From positions 2,419,501 to 2,483,500 of the forward strand of contig NZ_CP071057.1 of the NCBI RefSeq assembly GCF_017161425.1: a stretch of DNA of 64,000 nucleotides, in the 5' to 3' direction. The notes beneath the pieces are model-generated. The model ran no database searches and was not told the origin of the DNA. It saw only the letters and a list, made by a program, of their open reading frames with translations. Positions 44,436 through 52,792 of this stretch are shown piece after piece (the first letter of the stretch is position 1; each line of letters opens with the position of its first letter). The translations under genes and the position numbers were made by a program. The DNA comes from Marinicauda algicola. GTDB taxonomy: Bacteria > Pseudomonadota > Alphaproteobacteria > Caulobacterales > Maricaulaceae.

Positions 44436-45857
44436 TTACTGCGCCGGGATGGCGGCGGATTGGCGAGCCTGGACGGTCTGCCAGGCGGCGAGGATTTCGT
44501 CGCAGAGCCGGTCGGCGCTGCGGCTGTCGAGCGGGGCGGAGATGACGGAGATGCGCAGGACCTCTCGGCCCTGCCAGCGTGCGCCCTCCACGAAGACGGC
44601 GTTGCGGCGCTGGACTTCCTCGATCACGGCGCGCGTCAGCCGGTCGGCGCCGGCGCCCTCCCCGAAGGCCAGGACCACCTGGTTGAGCACCACCTCGTTG
44701 AGCACGGCGATGCCGGGCGCCTTGCCGAGCCGGGCGCCGATGCGCCGGGCCAGCGCGCAGTGCCGGCTGACCATGTCCGCGATGCCGTCGCGGCCCAGGT
44801 GCCGCAGCAGGGCCCAAATCGCGAAGCCGCGGGCGCGGCGGGACAGCTCCGGGCTGAAATCGGACGGGTTGTGGCACCAGTCCTGGCTCGGCAGATAGCT
44901 GGCGCTGATCGACATGGCGCGCCGGTGGGCGGTGCGGTCGCGCACGATGACGAAGCCGCTCTCATAGGGCGCCTGGAGCCATTTGTGCGCGTCGCTCGCC
45001 CAGGAATCGGCGAGTTCGAGACCACGCGTCAGCCGGTAGCGGTCGGGACAGGCGCGTGCCCACAGGCCGAACGCGCCGTCGACATGCAGCCAAGCCCCGG
45101 CGCGCCGGCAATGGGCGGCAATCTCCTCGAACGGGTCGAAGGCGCCGGTATTGATCTGGCCGGCCTGGGCGATCACCAGGGCCGGACCGCCATCGGCGAG
45201 CCGGCGGCCGAGATCGCGGGCGTCCATCGCGCCCTGCGCGTCGGCGGCGACGGTCTCGATCTGGGAGCGCCCGAAGCCGAGATAGCGCAGCGCCGCGAAC
45301 ACGGTCGAGTGGGCCGCCTCGCCGAGCAGGACGCGCATCCGGGGCGCGCCCTGCAGCCCGTCCGCCTCGACGTCCCAGCCGGCGCGGCGCAGCACCTCGC
45401 TGCGTCCGGCGGCGAGCCCGGTGAAATTGGCCATGGTCGCACCGGTGACGAAGCCCACCGAGGCCTCGCGCGGCAGGTCCAGCAGGTCGAGCAGCCAGTC
45501 GCCGGCGACCTTCTCGGCCGCAACGCCTGCGGGGCCGACGAAGTGTAGGCCGGGATTCTGGCCCCAGGCGCTGGTCAGCCAGTCGGCCGCGACGCCCACC
45601 GGGTGGGAGGCCCCGATGACCCAGCCGAAGAACCGGTCCCCGGTCGTGTCGTGCAGGCCCGGACCGGCGGCCTCCGCCAGCGCGGTCAGCGTGGCGAGCG
45701 CGTCCTCCCCGGCCTCGGGAACCGGGCCGGCAAAGAGGGCGTAGGCGTCCTGGCCCGTCGCCGCGGCGCGCGGCGCACGGTCCGGCTCGCCTGTACGGTA
45801 GCGGACCGCCAGGTCGCAGGCGGCTTGCAGCAGGGGCTCGATGTCGCAGGAATTCAT
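44436..45857 (-). CDS. PLP-dependent group II decarboxylase
   Basis: A 473-residue protein of the aromatic amino acid / glutamate decarboxylase superfamily. The PLP lysine is K292 in SDAHKWLQAPYE, the Asp that pairs with the PLP ring is D260 in HVDGAFGLWA, and H183 in GEAAHST may stack on PLP. The substrate cannot be told. It lies 73 nt downstream of the diiron gene with a strong hairpin between, so it may be partly cotranscribed. Confidence 0.87.
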   Translation of the reverse strand: MNSCDIEPLLQAACDLAVRYRTGEPDRAPRAAATGQDAYALFAGPVPEAGEDALATLTALAEAAGPGLHDTTGDRFFGWVIGASHPVGVAADWLTSAWGQNPGLHFVGPAGVAAEKVAGDWLLDLLDLPREASVGFVTGATMANFTGLAAGRSEVLRRAGWDVEADGLQGAPRMRVLLGEAAHSTVFAALRYLGFGRSQIETVAADAQGAMDARDLGRRLADGGPALVIAQAGQINTGAFDPFEEIAAHCRRAGAWLHVDGAFGLWARACPDRYRLTRGLELADSWASDAHKWLQAPYESGFVIVRDRTAHRRAMSISASYLPSQDWCHNPSDFSPELSRRARGFAIWALLRHLGRDGIADMVSRHCALARRIGARLGKAPGIAVLNEVVLNQVVLAFGEGAGADRLTRAVIEEVQRRNAVFVEGARWQGREVLRISVISAPLDSRSADRLCDEILAAWQTVQARQSAAIPAQ

Positions 45858-45887
45858 CGCTTGGGTCCTTCGATAAAGCGGCAGGGC

Positions 45888-45916
45888 GGCGCCGCCGCGG
45901 GGTGCGCGGCGGCGCC
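45888..45916. other. GC-rich hairpin between the diiron and decarboxylase genes
   Basis: GGCGCCGCCGC (45888-45898) pairs perfectly with GCGGCGGCGCC (45906-45916), 7-nt loop. It is not followed by a T run on either strand. It may limit read-through or protect the upstream message end. Confidence 0.5.
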
Positions 45917-45930
45917 GTCGGGCAGCGTCG

Positions 45931-46869
45931 CTATTGCAGGGTGGCCAGGGCGCCCATGATCCGCTCGCCCTGCTCCGGCGTGATCATGCCGGTCAGGACC
46001 TCGAGGAATTTCGGGTGCTGCGCGCCGGACAGGATGTACTGCCAGCGATAGGCCTTCAGCACGCCGGCATGGATCTTCTCGAACTCCGCCTCCGGCAGGG
46101 AACGGCCGCAGGTCTTGGAGAAATAGGCCGCGTCCGCGGCCGCCTGGGCCTGGAGAATGCCGTCCACGGCGACCACGAGCTCGATGAACTCGTCGACCGC
46201 GGCATCGCGCTCCTCCTCGCTCAGCTGCGCATCGCAGCGCTTCCATTCGAGCTCGTCGAGGATGGCGTGCTGGCACTCCTCCTTCCAGTGATAGAGGAAG
46301 ACGTCCTTGAACAGCGGCGAGATGTTGGTCTCCGGCTCGATGCTCTGGCGGTAGTGCAGCTGGGTGAAGAGCTCGATGTGGAGGGTCAGGGCGAGCACGG
46401 CCCAGGTCGACTTGCCGAGCACGACCTCCGCGACCGCGTTCGGGTCGGGCGTCTCGACATAGCCCTCGGGCATCTGCTCGGCGGCGAGCCGCTCGATCCG
46501 GCGGAACAGGGCCTGGTGCTTCAGCTCCTCGTCGGAGAAGCGGATCAGGGCCTCCAGCGCCGTCTGGTCGCCGAGCCAGTGCTCGCGGCTGATCTCGAGC
46601 ACCTTGGCGTTGATGAAGCGCTCGACCAGGCCGAAGATGTTGGCATAGGTCCGGCCCTGGATCTGGCTCAGCCAGCGCTGCTCGGCCTCGCTGAGGAAGC
46701 CGAGCTCGTGCACCAGCGAGAGCCCGTCGGGCAGGAATTTCTGGCTGGTGTCGAAGCGGCGCCCGCGGATGACATCGGCCTCGATGTCCCAGCGAACCCG
46801 CTTGGAGACCGCGACGCAGCGCGCATAGCGCTCGCCGGCCTCGGGGGAGATTGCGGTGTGTACGGTCAT
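45931..46869 (-). CDS. Ferritin-like diiron protein, AurF-like
   Basis: A 312-residue helical protein with two E-x2-H motifs: E115-H118 in SDEELKHQALFRR and E198-H201 in WKEECQHAILDE. E83 (LVERF) and E166 (LTLHIELF) sit where the other carboxylate ligands would be in a four-helix diiron bundle. This resembles AurF-type oxygenases or ferritin-like oxidases; the reaction is unknown. A Crp-consensus site lies 79 nt upstream. The gene stands between a decarboxylase and a small membrane peptide and is probably part of the cAMP circuit here. Confidence 0.75.
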   Translation of the reverse strand: MTVHTAISPEAGERYARCVAVSKRVRWDIEADVIRGRRFDTSQKFLPDGLSLVHELGFLSEAEQRWLSQIQGRTYANIFGLVERFINAKVLEISREHWLGDQTALEALIRFSDEELKHQALFRRIERLAAEQMPEGYVETPDPNAVAEVVLGKSTWAVLALTLHIELFTQLHYRQSIEPETNISPLFKDVFLYHWKEECQHAILDELEWKRCDAQLSEEERDAAVDEFIELVVAVDGILQAQAAADAAYFSKTCGRSLPEAEFEKIHAGVLKAYRWQYILSGAQHPKFLEVLTGMITPEQGERIMGALATLQ

Positions 46870-46947
46870 GGCATTGTCCTTGTTGTCTGCTTGAAGGCAG
46901 CGACCAACCGGCCGCGAGGCTTCGATCCCATGTCTTGCGCGGGCGCG

Positions 46948-46965
46948 CTGTGACGCCCGTCACAG
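46948..46965. promoter_or_regulatory. Crp-type operator upstream of the diiron gene
   Basis: CTGTGACGCCCGTCACAG is a near-perfect palindrome and matches the Crp consensus TGTGA-N6-TCACA exactly. Its centre is about 87 nt before the diiron ATG. An almost identical site occurs at 47272, and a Crp/Fnr gene and an adenylate cyclase lie within 2.3 kb. Confidence 0.72.
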
Positions 46966-46981
46966 GCCCCGGAACCGGCGA

Positions 46982-47015
46982 GAAAAAAGCCCGCCGTGCA
47001 GGTCGCGCGGCGGGC
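46982..47015 (-). terminator. Terminator of the small membrane peptide gene
   Basis: GCCCGCCG (46989-46996) pairs with CGGCGGGC (47008-47015), followed on the minus strand by six T. It separates the peptide gene from the diiron gene, which must therefore have its own promoter. Confidence 0.85.
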
Positions 47016-47057
47016 AGGGCGGGGGACCGGCCCGGGGGAGGCGGGCCCTCCTGAACC

Positions 47058-47174
47058 TCAGGCAAAGGCCGGCAGGAGGGCGGCGGCCATGCCGGCCGCG
47101 ACCCCGGCGGTCAGGACCAGGTTGATGATGAAGGAGGCCGGGGAGAAACGGCGCTCGGGGGAGTTGGTGTTCAT
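47058..47174 (-). CDS. Single-helix membrane peptide (38 aa)
   Basis: A 38-residue frame with a GGAG site 6 nt before ATG 47174. Residues 1-12 are polar (MNTNSPERRFSP), and residues 13-38 are one hydrophobic helix (ASFIINLVLTAGVAAGMAA then ALLPAFA). It has its own terminator and lies beneath the second Crp-type operator. No family recognised. It may be a membrane-anchored regulator or a component of the diiron system. Confidence 0.6.
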   Translation of the reverse strand: MNTNSPERRFSPASFIINLVLTAGVAAGMAAALLPAFA

Positions 47175-47271
47175 GTCTGTCTCCAGTGTCTGCGATCGAC
47201 GAACCGGCCGCGGCCCGCATCGAGGCGACGCCGCGGCATGGGGCGGTCTTCGCACGGCCCGCCGGGGCCCG

Positions 47272-47289
47272 CTGTGCCGCCCGTCACAG
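47272..47289. promoter_or_regulatory. Crp-type operator in the peptide/crp intergenic region
   Basis: CTGTGCCGCCCGTCACAG differs by one base from the site at 46948 and matches 9 of 10 consensus positions of TGTGA-N6-TCACA. It lies between the divergent membrane-peptide and crp genes, so it could control both. Confidence 0.65.
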
Positions 47290-47420
47290 GCGCGGCGCAT
47301 CGCCGGTGACGGGGATGTTCTGGAGCGGATCGGGCGTCGCCCGCGACCCGATCCTTGCGCGAGCCGATGACGGGGATGCGGGACGGGCGTATTCTCGCCG
47401 CTCAAAGAAGGGAGCAGGGC

Positions 47421-48128
47421 TTGGCAGAACTGAAGGGAGAGGAGGCCGCGATCGCGGCACGGGCGGGCGCCTTCCTCGGCGCCCTGCCGGGTGCGGCGCG
47501 CGCACGCCTGATCGGTGCGGCGACGCTCGCCTCGGTCGCCCGCGGCGAGAGCGTGTTCCGCGAGGGCGATCCCGGCGAGCGGGCGCTGGTCGTGCTCTCG
47601 GGCACGTTCCGGATCTCGGTGATCAGCCGGTCGGGCAAGGACATCGTGCTCGCCTATGCCGGAGCCGGCGACATCGTCGGCGAGATCTCCGTGCTGGGCG
47701 GCGGGGTCAGGACCGCGAGCGCCACCGCGATCGAGCCGTCACGCATCCTGATCATCTACAAGCGCGATCTGCGCGCGCTGTGCGCGGACGATCCCGAGGT
47801 CGCCTGGGCGCTGCTGGGCTATCTCGCAAGGCGGCTGCGGCGCACCAACGAACTCCTGGAGAGCGGGCGCGGCTCGGCCATGGGACCCAAGCTCGCGCGC
47901 GGCCTGTTGCGGCTGCTGGACGAGCACGGGGTGAGCGGCAGGGATGGCGAGCGCCTCTCCATCCCGGTGAGCCAGGGCGATCTCGGCGCCTTCGTCAATC
48001 TCAGCCGGGAGAACGTCAACCGCCAGCTGAAGGAATGGGAGCAGGACGGCTACGTGGTCCTGGAGACCGGCCGGACTTGCGTCACCGACCGCGCGGCGCT
48101 GGAGGAGATCGCCGAGTTCGGCGACTAG
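47421..48128 (+). CDS. Crp/Fnr-family transcriptional regulator
   Basis: A 235-residue regulator. The cyclic-nucleotide-binding fold is visible as SVFREGDPGERALVVLSGTFRISVI and GDIVGEISVLGGGVRTASATAIE, with a GEISVLGGGVRTASA phosphate cassette that resembles the Crp GE(L)...RTA pattern: the RT-x-SA pair suits cAMP binding. The C-terminal helix-turn-helix is SQGDLGAFVNLSRENVNRQLKEWEQDG. No N-terminal Cys cluster for an Fnr iron-sulfur centre is present. TTG 47421 is preferred because AAGGGAG stands upstream; earlier in-frame starts exist at 47355 and 47367. It converges on the cyclase gene, sharing CTAG. Confidence 0.87.
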   Translation: MAELKGEEAAIAARAGAFLGALPGAARARLIGAATLASVARGESVFREGDPGERALVVLSGTFRISVISRSGKDIVLAYAGAGDIVGEISVLGGGVRTASATAIEPSRILIIYKRDLRALCADDPEVAWALLGYLARRLRRTNELLESGRGSAMGPKLARGLLRLLDEHGVSGRDGERLSIPVSQGDLGAFVNLSRENVNRQLKEWEQDGYVVLETGRTCVTDRAALEEIAEFGD

Positions 48129-49183
48129 GACGGCGTCTCGTAGTCCAGGCTGTAGAGCTCGCACGTCCCGAAGCCCTTCAGCTCTGTCTCGCCGAGCGGG
48201 GAGCAGGCGAAGCTGCCGTCGAGCAGGCGGTAGAATTCGGCCGACATCGCGACGGTGCCCGGCTCGCAGGCATCCTCCACGCGCGCGGCGAGGTTCGCGG
48301 CCGGTCCGAAGATGTCGTAGACGTATTTCTGGATGCCCACCATCGAGCCGATGAGCGGGCCTGCGGCGAGCCCGATCCGGAAGCGCCAGGTATTGGGGTG
48401 GGAGGCGTTGCGCTTCTCCAGGAAGCGTTTCATGCGCAGCGCCACCCGCGCGAGCGCGCCGGCATGGTCGGGATTGGGATGGGGCAGCCCGCTCACCGCC
48501 ACATAGGCGTCCCCGATCGTCTTGATGCGCTCGCAGTCGAACAGCTCCACGATCCGGTCGAAGGCGGAGAAGATGTCGTTGAGCTCGGCGATCACGGCAC
48601 CGGGGTCCTGGCTCACCGCCATCTCGGTGAAGTCGACGAAGTCGAGCATCAGCACGCTGGCGCTGTCGAACTTCTGCGGCGTCGTGGTGCCGTACTCGCG
48701 CAACTCCTCGTAGACCTGGCGCGGCATGACGTTGAGCAGGAGCTTTTCCACCCGCTCCTTCTCGCGCTTGAGTTCGCGCGCATTCTTCTCCGCCAGCGCC
48801 GAGTAGGAATCGAGCATGTACTCGGCTTCCTTCTGCTTGGAGAGGTCCTTGAACTCGGCCAGCACGAAGGCGGGGCCGCCCGCCTCCACGCGGCGCAGCT
48901 TCATCTCCAGATGCAGGGTGCGCGCGCCGGACTTCACGTCCAGCGGCTGGACATAGGGCCGGTTCGCGGCGAGCCGCTTGCGCGCCGCCTCCGGATCGAA
49001 GCCCGTCACCCTGTCGGCGAGCGTTTCGGCCTCCTGGCCGGAAGAGGCGAAGAGCTGGAAGAACCGCGCATTCTCGAGCCGGACGAGGAAGCTGTCGGGC
49101 TCCAGCACCGCGACGGGCAGGTCGAGCGCCTGCGCCGCGCGCAGGGCGAGTTCGGCATCGGTCTGCGCCGTCTCGTCACGCAT
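48125..49183 (-). CDS. PAS-class III adenylate cyclase
   Basis: A 352-residue protein with an N-terminal PAS-like domain (10-120), a coiled coil (120-150) and a class III cyclase domain (165-352). Metal-binding D181 (LMLDFVDFTEM) and D225 (KTIGDAYVAV) are present. K221 and D290 (KYVYDIFG) are the pair that selects adenine over guanine, and N297 and R301 stabilise the transition state. So cAMP is the predicted product. The start ATG overlaps the globin gene by 8 nt, and the stop overlaps crp in CTAG. Confidence 0.88.
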   Translation of the reverse strand: MRDETAQTDAELALRAAQALDLPVAVLEPDSFLVRLENARFFQLFASSGQEAETLADRVTGFDPEAARKRLAANRPYVQPLDVKSGARTLHLEMKLRRVEAGGPAFVLAEFKDLSKQKEAEYMLDSYSALAEKNARELKREKERVEKLLLNVMPRQVYEELREYGTTTPQKFDSASVLMLDFVDFTEMAVSQDPGAVIAELNDIFSAFDRIVELFDCERIKTIGDAYVAVSGLPHPNPDHAGALARVALRMKRFLEKRNASHPNTWRFRIGLAAGPLIGSMVGIQKYVYDIFGPAANLAARVEDACEPGTVAMSAEFYRLLDGSFACSPLGETELKGFGTCELYSLDYETPS

Positions 49184-49547
49184 CGGACACTTTCGCCCCG
49201 CTCACGATGGAGCCCTCGCGCTGGCGCACGTGGCGCATCACCTCGGCCACGTCGCTGTCGGCGAAGCCGTGATCCTCGAGCGTCTCCTTCAGCAGCTCGG
49301 CAACCGCGCGGAACTGCTCGCTGGTGATGCCGAGCCGGGCATGGGCGCGCTGCAGCTGGACGTCCGTGAAGCTCGCCGGCCCGCCCGTGATGGAGACGAT
49401 GAACTTGGTCTGGTGATCGATCAGGCGCGCCATCTCGATATGTTCGAAGAACGGCGCGAGCTCCGGCTCGTCCAGGATCCGATCGTAGAAATCGGAAACG
49501 ATGCGACGAATGGCCGAGAACCCGCCATAGCGTTCGTAGATCTGCAT
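49176..49547 (-). CDS. Group I truncated haemoglobin
   Basis: A 123-residue globin of the 2-on-2 type from ATG 49547 with a GGGAGAAG site. IYERYGGFSAIRRIVSDFYDRIL holds the B-helix Tyr (Y21), FFEHIEMARLIDHQTKFI follows, and H69 in QRAHARLGIT is the proximal haem ligand. Such globins bind O2 and NO. It overlaps the start of the adenylate cyclase gene by 8 nt, so the two are made together and may work together. Confidence 0.9.
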   Translation of the reverse strand: MQIYERYGGFSAIRRIVSDFYDRILDEPELAPFFEHIEMARLIDHQTKFIVSITGGPASFTDVQLQRAHARLGITSEQFRAVAELLKETLEDHGFADSDVAEVMRHVRQREGSIVSGAKVSDA

Positions 49548-49639
49548 CCGCTTCTCCCGCCTTCCGGCTGCACAACCCGCAGGGCGGTTATGAGAATAAA
49601 ACCCCTTCCGGCGCAAGGACATTCTTGCCCCGGCGCGGG

Positions 49640-50326
49640 TCAGACCTGCAGTCGGTAGCCCCCGCTCTCGGTGATCAGCAACCTTGCCCGCGAGCCTTCC
49701 GGCTCGATCTTCTGGCGCAGGCGGTAGACATGGGTTTCGAGGGTATGGGTGTTGGCCTCGCGGTGATAGCCCCAGACCTTGTCGAGAAGCTCCTCGCGCG
49801 AGATCGGCTTGCCGCCGGCACGGTAGAGATATTTCAGGATATTGGTTTCCTTCTCGGTGAGGCGGATTTTCTTCTCCGCCTCGTCGATCAGCAGCTTCAT
49901 GGCCGGCTTGAACTGGTAGGGCCCGATCTGCAGGACCGCGTCCTCGCTCTGCTCGTGACGGCGCAGCTGGTTGTGAACGCGTTCCAGCAGGACCACGAAG
50001 CTCACCGGCTTGGCGATGAAGTCGTTGGCGCCCGAGCGCAGGCCCAGCACGTGGTCGGCGTCGCCCGACTGCGCGGTCAGGAGGATGATCGGCGTCGTCA
50101 CGCCGTTCTTGCGAAGGATCCGGCAGGCCTCGCGCCCGTCCATGTCGGGCAGGCCGACATCGAAGATGATGATGTCGACGCGCTCGCTGGACGCCATCTC
50201 GATGCCGGGCCTCGCCGCACTGGCCGTGAGCACGTCGAACTCGTCGTCGAACGCGAACTGCTCGGCCAGCGCCTCGCGCAGGTCGTCGTCGTCGTCGACG
50301 ATCAGCACCGTCTTCTTCGCCGTCAT
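49640..50326 (-). CDS. cenR: OmpR-family response regulator, CenR-like
   Basis: A 228-residue response regulator. The receiver has the acidic pocket VDDDDDLREA, the phosphorylation Asp in IIFDVGLPDMDG and the Lys in DFIAKPVSF. The C-terminal winged helix shows ISREELLDKVWGYHREANTHTLETHVYRLRQKIEP. The start MTAKKTVLIVDDDDDLREALAEQ matches what I recall of Caulobacter CenR, an essential regulator of the cell envelope. Its cognate kinase is not in the window. Confidence 0.88.
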   Translation of the reverse strand: MTAKKTVLIVDDDDDLREALAEQFAFDDEFDVLTASAARPGIEMASSERVDIIIFDVGLPDMDGREACRILRKNGVTTPIILLTAQSGDADHVLGLRSGANDFIAKPVSFVVLLERVHNQLRRHEQSEDAVLQIGPYQFKPAMKLLIDEAEKKIRLTEKETNILKYLYRAGGKPISREELLDKVWGYHREANTHTLETHVYRLRQKIEPEGSRARLLITESGGYRLQV

Positions 50327-50640
50327 CTGTCTTGCTCGCTCTCACGCTGCGCCGGGCAGGAATTGCCGCCCGGTCAATTCTGCCGGGAAAGCCTTGCCTG
50401 CTTGCACCGGGCAAGGCAAGCGCGGCCGCGGCCGCGCCTTGAATCCCGCGCCCGCTCTCTAGCACCGAACCGGCCCCGGACTTGCTTGAAATCTTTGTGA
50501 GTCCGGCGTGAGCGGACGACGCCCCGTGGTGGGGACGGCAGCGGGATGACCGGGCCGCGGCGCCTCGAGCGGCCCCGGCCGGCCATCCCGCTCCGATCCC
50601 GCCCCTCGCCTCGCGCCTTGCCAGGCTCTAGACTTTCCCG
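50327..50640. other. cenR / L,D-transpeptidase divergent intergenic region
   Basis: No gene seen in these 314 nt. On the minus strand TTGACC about 50 nt before cenR could be a -35 element. An inverted repeat GCCTTGCC / GGCAAGGC lies near 50391-50415. Promoters for both flanking genes must be here. Confidence 0.5.
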
Positions 50641-51171
50641 ATGATTCTGCGCGCCCATCCCGACGGCCGCTTCGAGTTCGGCCCCGACGAAACCGCCCTG
50701 AAGACCGTACGCTGCGCGCTCGGCAGGAGCGGCGTGATCGCGGCCGCAGACAAGCGCGAGGGCGATGGGGCGAGCCCCGCCGGCGCCTGGCCGGTCCGGC
50801 GCGGTTACTGGCGCTGCGATCGCCTCGAGCGGCCGCGGACCGCCCTTATCCTCGACCCGATCGCCGCCGATGACGGCTGGTGCGACGCGCCCGGCGATCC
50901 GGCCTACAACCGGCCCGTCCGCCTGCCCTATCCGGCGAGCTGCGAGGCGATGGCGCGCGAGGACGCGCTCTACGACATCGTCGTCGTGCTCGGTCACAAC
51001 GACGATCCGCCGCAGCCGGACATGGGCTCGGCGATCTTCCTGCACTGCGCGAAGCCCGGCTATCCCCCCACGCAGGGCTGCGTCGCGCTGGCGCGCGGCG
51101 ACCTGATCGAGGTGCTGGAATCGGTGCGCCCCGGCGACCTGCTGGAGATCGTCGCGGGCTCGCGCGCTTGA
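50641..51171 (+). CDS. YkuD-family L,D-transpeptidase
   Basis: A 176-residue protein of the YkuD fold without an obvious signal peptide. The active-site segment [21 protein letters not shown] has His and the nucleophile Cys, with TQGCV in place of the usual SHGCI/V. This variant group is common in alphaproteobacteria. L,D-transpeptidases cross-link or modify peptidoglycan; lack of a signal leaves its location open. It lies between cenR and hslV. Confidence 0.82.
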   Translation: MILRAHPDGRFEFGPDETALKTVRCALGRSGVIAAADKREGDGASPAGAWPVRRGYWRCDRLERPRTALILDPIAADDGWCDAPGDPAYNRPVRLPYPASCEAMAREDALYDIVVVLGHNDDPPQPDMGSAIFLHCAKPGYPPTQGCVALARGDLIEVLESVRPGDLLEIVAGSRA

Positions 51172-51232
51172 ACCCGCCGGCGTGATCGGCCACATCGGGG
51201 GCGAAGCGGATTCCAGGAGAGGACCAGCGCCC

Positions 51233-51784
51233 ATGAGCGAGGAACGCGCCTTCCCCGGCTGGCGGGGCACCACGATCCTGTGCGTGCGGAAGAACGGCAA
51301 GGTCGCGCTCGCCGGCGACGGCCAGGTCTCGATCGGCAACACGATCGTGAAGTCCACCGCTCGCAAGGTGCGCCCGCTCGCCGGCGGCTCGGTGATCGCC
51401 GGCTTCGCCGGCGCGACGGCCGACGCCTTCGCCCTGTTCGAGCGCCTCGAGGCGAAGCTGGAAAGCCATCCCGGACAGCTCGCGCGCGCCTGCGTCGAGC
51501 TCGCCAAGGACTGGCGCACGGACCGCTATCTCAGGCGCCTGGAAGCCATGCTGATCGTCGCCGACGCCGAGGAGACCTACATCCTCACCGGCGCGGGCGA
51601 CGTGCTCGAGCCCGAGCACGGCCTCGCCGCCATCGGCTCGGGCGGCAATTTCGCCCTTTCGGCCGCCCGCGCCCTGCTCGATTACGAGAACGACGCGGAG
51701 GTGATCGCGAAGAAGGCGATGAAGATCGCCGCCGAGATCTGCGTCTTCTCCAACGAGAACCTGACGGTGGAAGTGCTGGGGTGA
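51233..51784 (+). CDS. hslV: ATP-dependent protease proteolytic subunit HslV
   Basis: A 183-residue proteasome-like peptidase. The mature N-terminal Thr follows the propeptide in [51 protein letters not shown] and [16 protein letters not shown] are diagnostic. ATG 51233 has a GGAGAGGA site. Its partner hslU, normally next to it, begins 3.3 kb further on, after three tad genes and a VOC gene on the other strand. Confidence 0.96.
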   Translation: MSEERAFPGWRGTTILCVRKNGKVALAGDGQVSIGNTIVKSTARKVRPLAGGSVIAGFAGATADAFALFERLEAKLESHPGQLARACVELAKDWRTDRYLRRLEAMLIVADAEETYILTGAGDVLEPEHGLAAIGSGGNFALSAARALLDYENDAEVIAKKAMKIAAEICVFSNENLTVEVLG

Positions 51785-51790
51785 TCCCGG

Positions 51791-51904
51791 GTGTCATCGC
51801 CCGGCCTGACCGGGTCACCCATACCTCTTCGGCGGTGGCAGGCGCGGCCTGGAAGGTTGCGACAGGACTTGCCCGGTCGACGCTGCGCATCACCGGAGAA
51901 TGAC
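51791..51904 (+). repeat. Intergenic repeat, copy A
   Basis: A 114-nt element starting GTGTCATCGCCCGGCC and ending CCGGAGAATGAC. Copy B (54201-54319) has the same ends and similar interior blocks (CACCCATACCTCTTCGGC vs CACCCACGCCTTTCCGGC; GTCGACGCTGCGCATCACCGGAG vs GTCGATGCTTCGCATCGCCGGAG). The termini GTCAT and ATGAC are inverted. It follows hslV directly. Confidence 0.7.
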
Positions 51905-51941
51905 GAGGTCGGGCGGAAACGGGCCCGGACGGGTGAAGCGC

Positions 51942-52367
51942 CTACCCCGACAGCGGCCTCGCCGCATGGGTCTCGATCGTCCAGGTCAGGTCGAAGGGCG
52001 CGACGAGCGGGATGGAGACCGGGTAGGTCACCTGCGTGGTGACCTCGGTCACGGGAATCTCGCCGTAGATCGTGCTGGCATAGGCGACCTGGAATTCGGC
52101 CGTCGACAGCTGGCTGACGAGGGTGCGCAGGCGCTGTTCGAACTCGGCCTCCGTGAGATGGCGGTCGATCATCAGGTCGCGCGTCGTCGCCTCCACGGCC
52201 CATTGCAGGGAGCTCGCCGTGTAGAAGGCCTGGCCGAGCAGCACGGTCGCGCACAGCAGGATGACGAAGACCGGCGCGACGAGGGCGAACTCGATCGCGC
52301 TCGTACCGCGCCGGTCCTGCGCCAGCCGCGCCCACAGGCTGGGGGTGAGGGGGGCGAGGCAGCTCAT
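51942..52367 (-). CDS. TadE-like pilus assembly protein
   Basis: A 141-residue protein with the TadE signature near the start: RRGTSAIEFALVAPVFVILLCATVLLG is a single membrane helix led by a prepilin-like motif. The rest is periplasmic beta-rich. TadE-type pseudopilins belong to the Flp/Tad pilus system. Its ATG overlaps the stop of the next tadE-like gene (ATGA). The other tad genes are not in this window. Confidence 0.82.
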   Translation of the reverse strand: MSCLAPLTPSLWARLAQDRRGTSAIEFALVAPVFVILLCATVLLGQAFYTASSLQWAVEATTRDLMIDRHLTEAEFEQRLRTLVSQLSTAEFQVAYASTIYGEIPVTEVTTQVTYPVSIPLVAPFDLTWTIETHAARPLSG

Positions 52368-52783
52368 CTTATGCGCACCTTGTCGCTGGCGGCGTTGGAA
52401 TAGTCGACGAAGACGCCGTCGAGTTCGGCCGACAATTCGATGACGGCATAGCTGACCGGTACGCTGCCGTCGGCGCAGGGCTGGTAGCACTGCGCCGCCG
52501 CGCCTGCGCACTCGCACAGCCGGTGGACATTGACCACGGCGCTTGCCGGCATGTGGGTCCAGGCGCTCTCGATGATGGTCTGCGCGCGCGCCGTGTCGGT
52601 GCCGCCGGCCATGAAGTACTGGCTGCCCGAGCGCGCCGCCGCGAGCATGTCGGAGCGCTCGAAGGTCATGCGCCCGAAATCGACGAGCCCGATCAGCATC
52701 GCGGCCAGCACCGGCGCGATGAGCGCGAACTCGATCGCCGCATTGGCGCGGCGCTCGGCGAGGAAGGCGAGGACGGTCTTCAT
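52364..52783 (-). CDS. TadE-like pilus assembly protein
   Basis: A 139-residue protein with RRANAAIEFALIAPVLAAMLIGLVDFG as prepilin-like helix and a periplasmic tail with three Cys (LCECAGAAAQCYQPC gives four), possibly disulfide-bonded. It lies between the tadG-like gene (9 nt) and the downstream tadE-like gene (4-nt overlap). Confidence 0.82.
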   Translation of the reverse strand: MKTVLAFLAERRANAAIEFALIAPVLAAMLIGLVDFGRMTFERSDMLAAARSGSQYFMAGGTDTARAQTIIESAWTHMPASAVVNVHRLCECAGAAAQCYQPCADGSVPVSYAVIELSAELDGVFVDYSNAASDKVRIR

Positions 52784-52792
52784 GAAGCCCTC

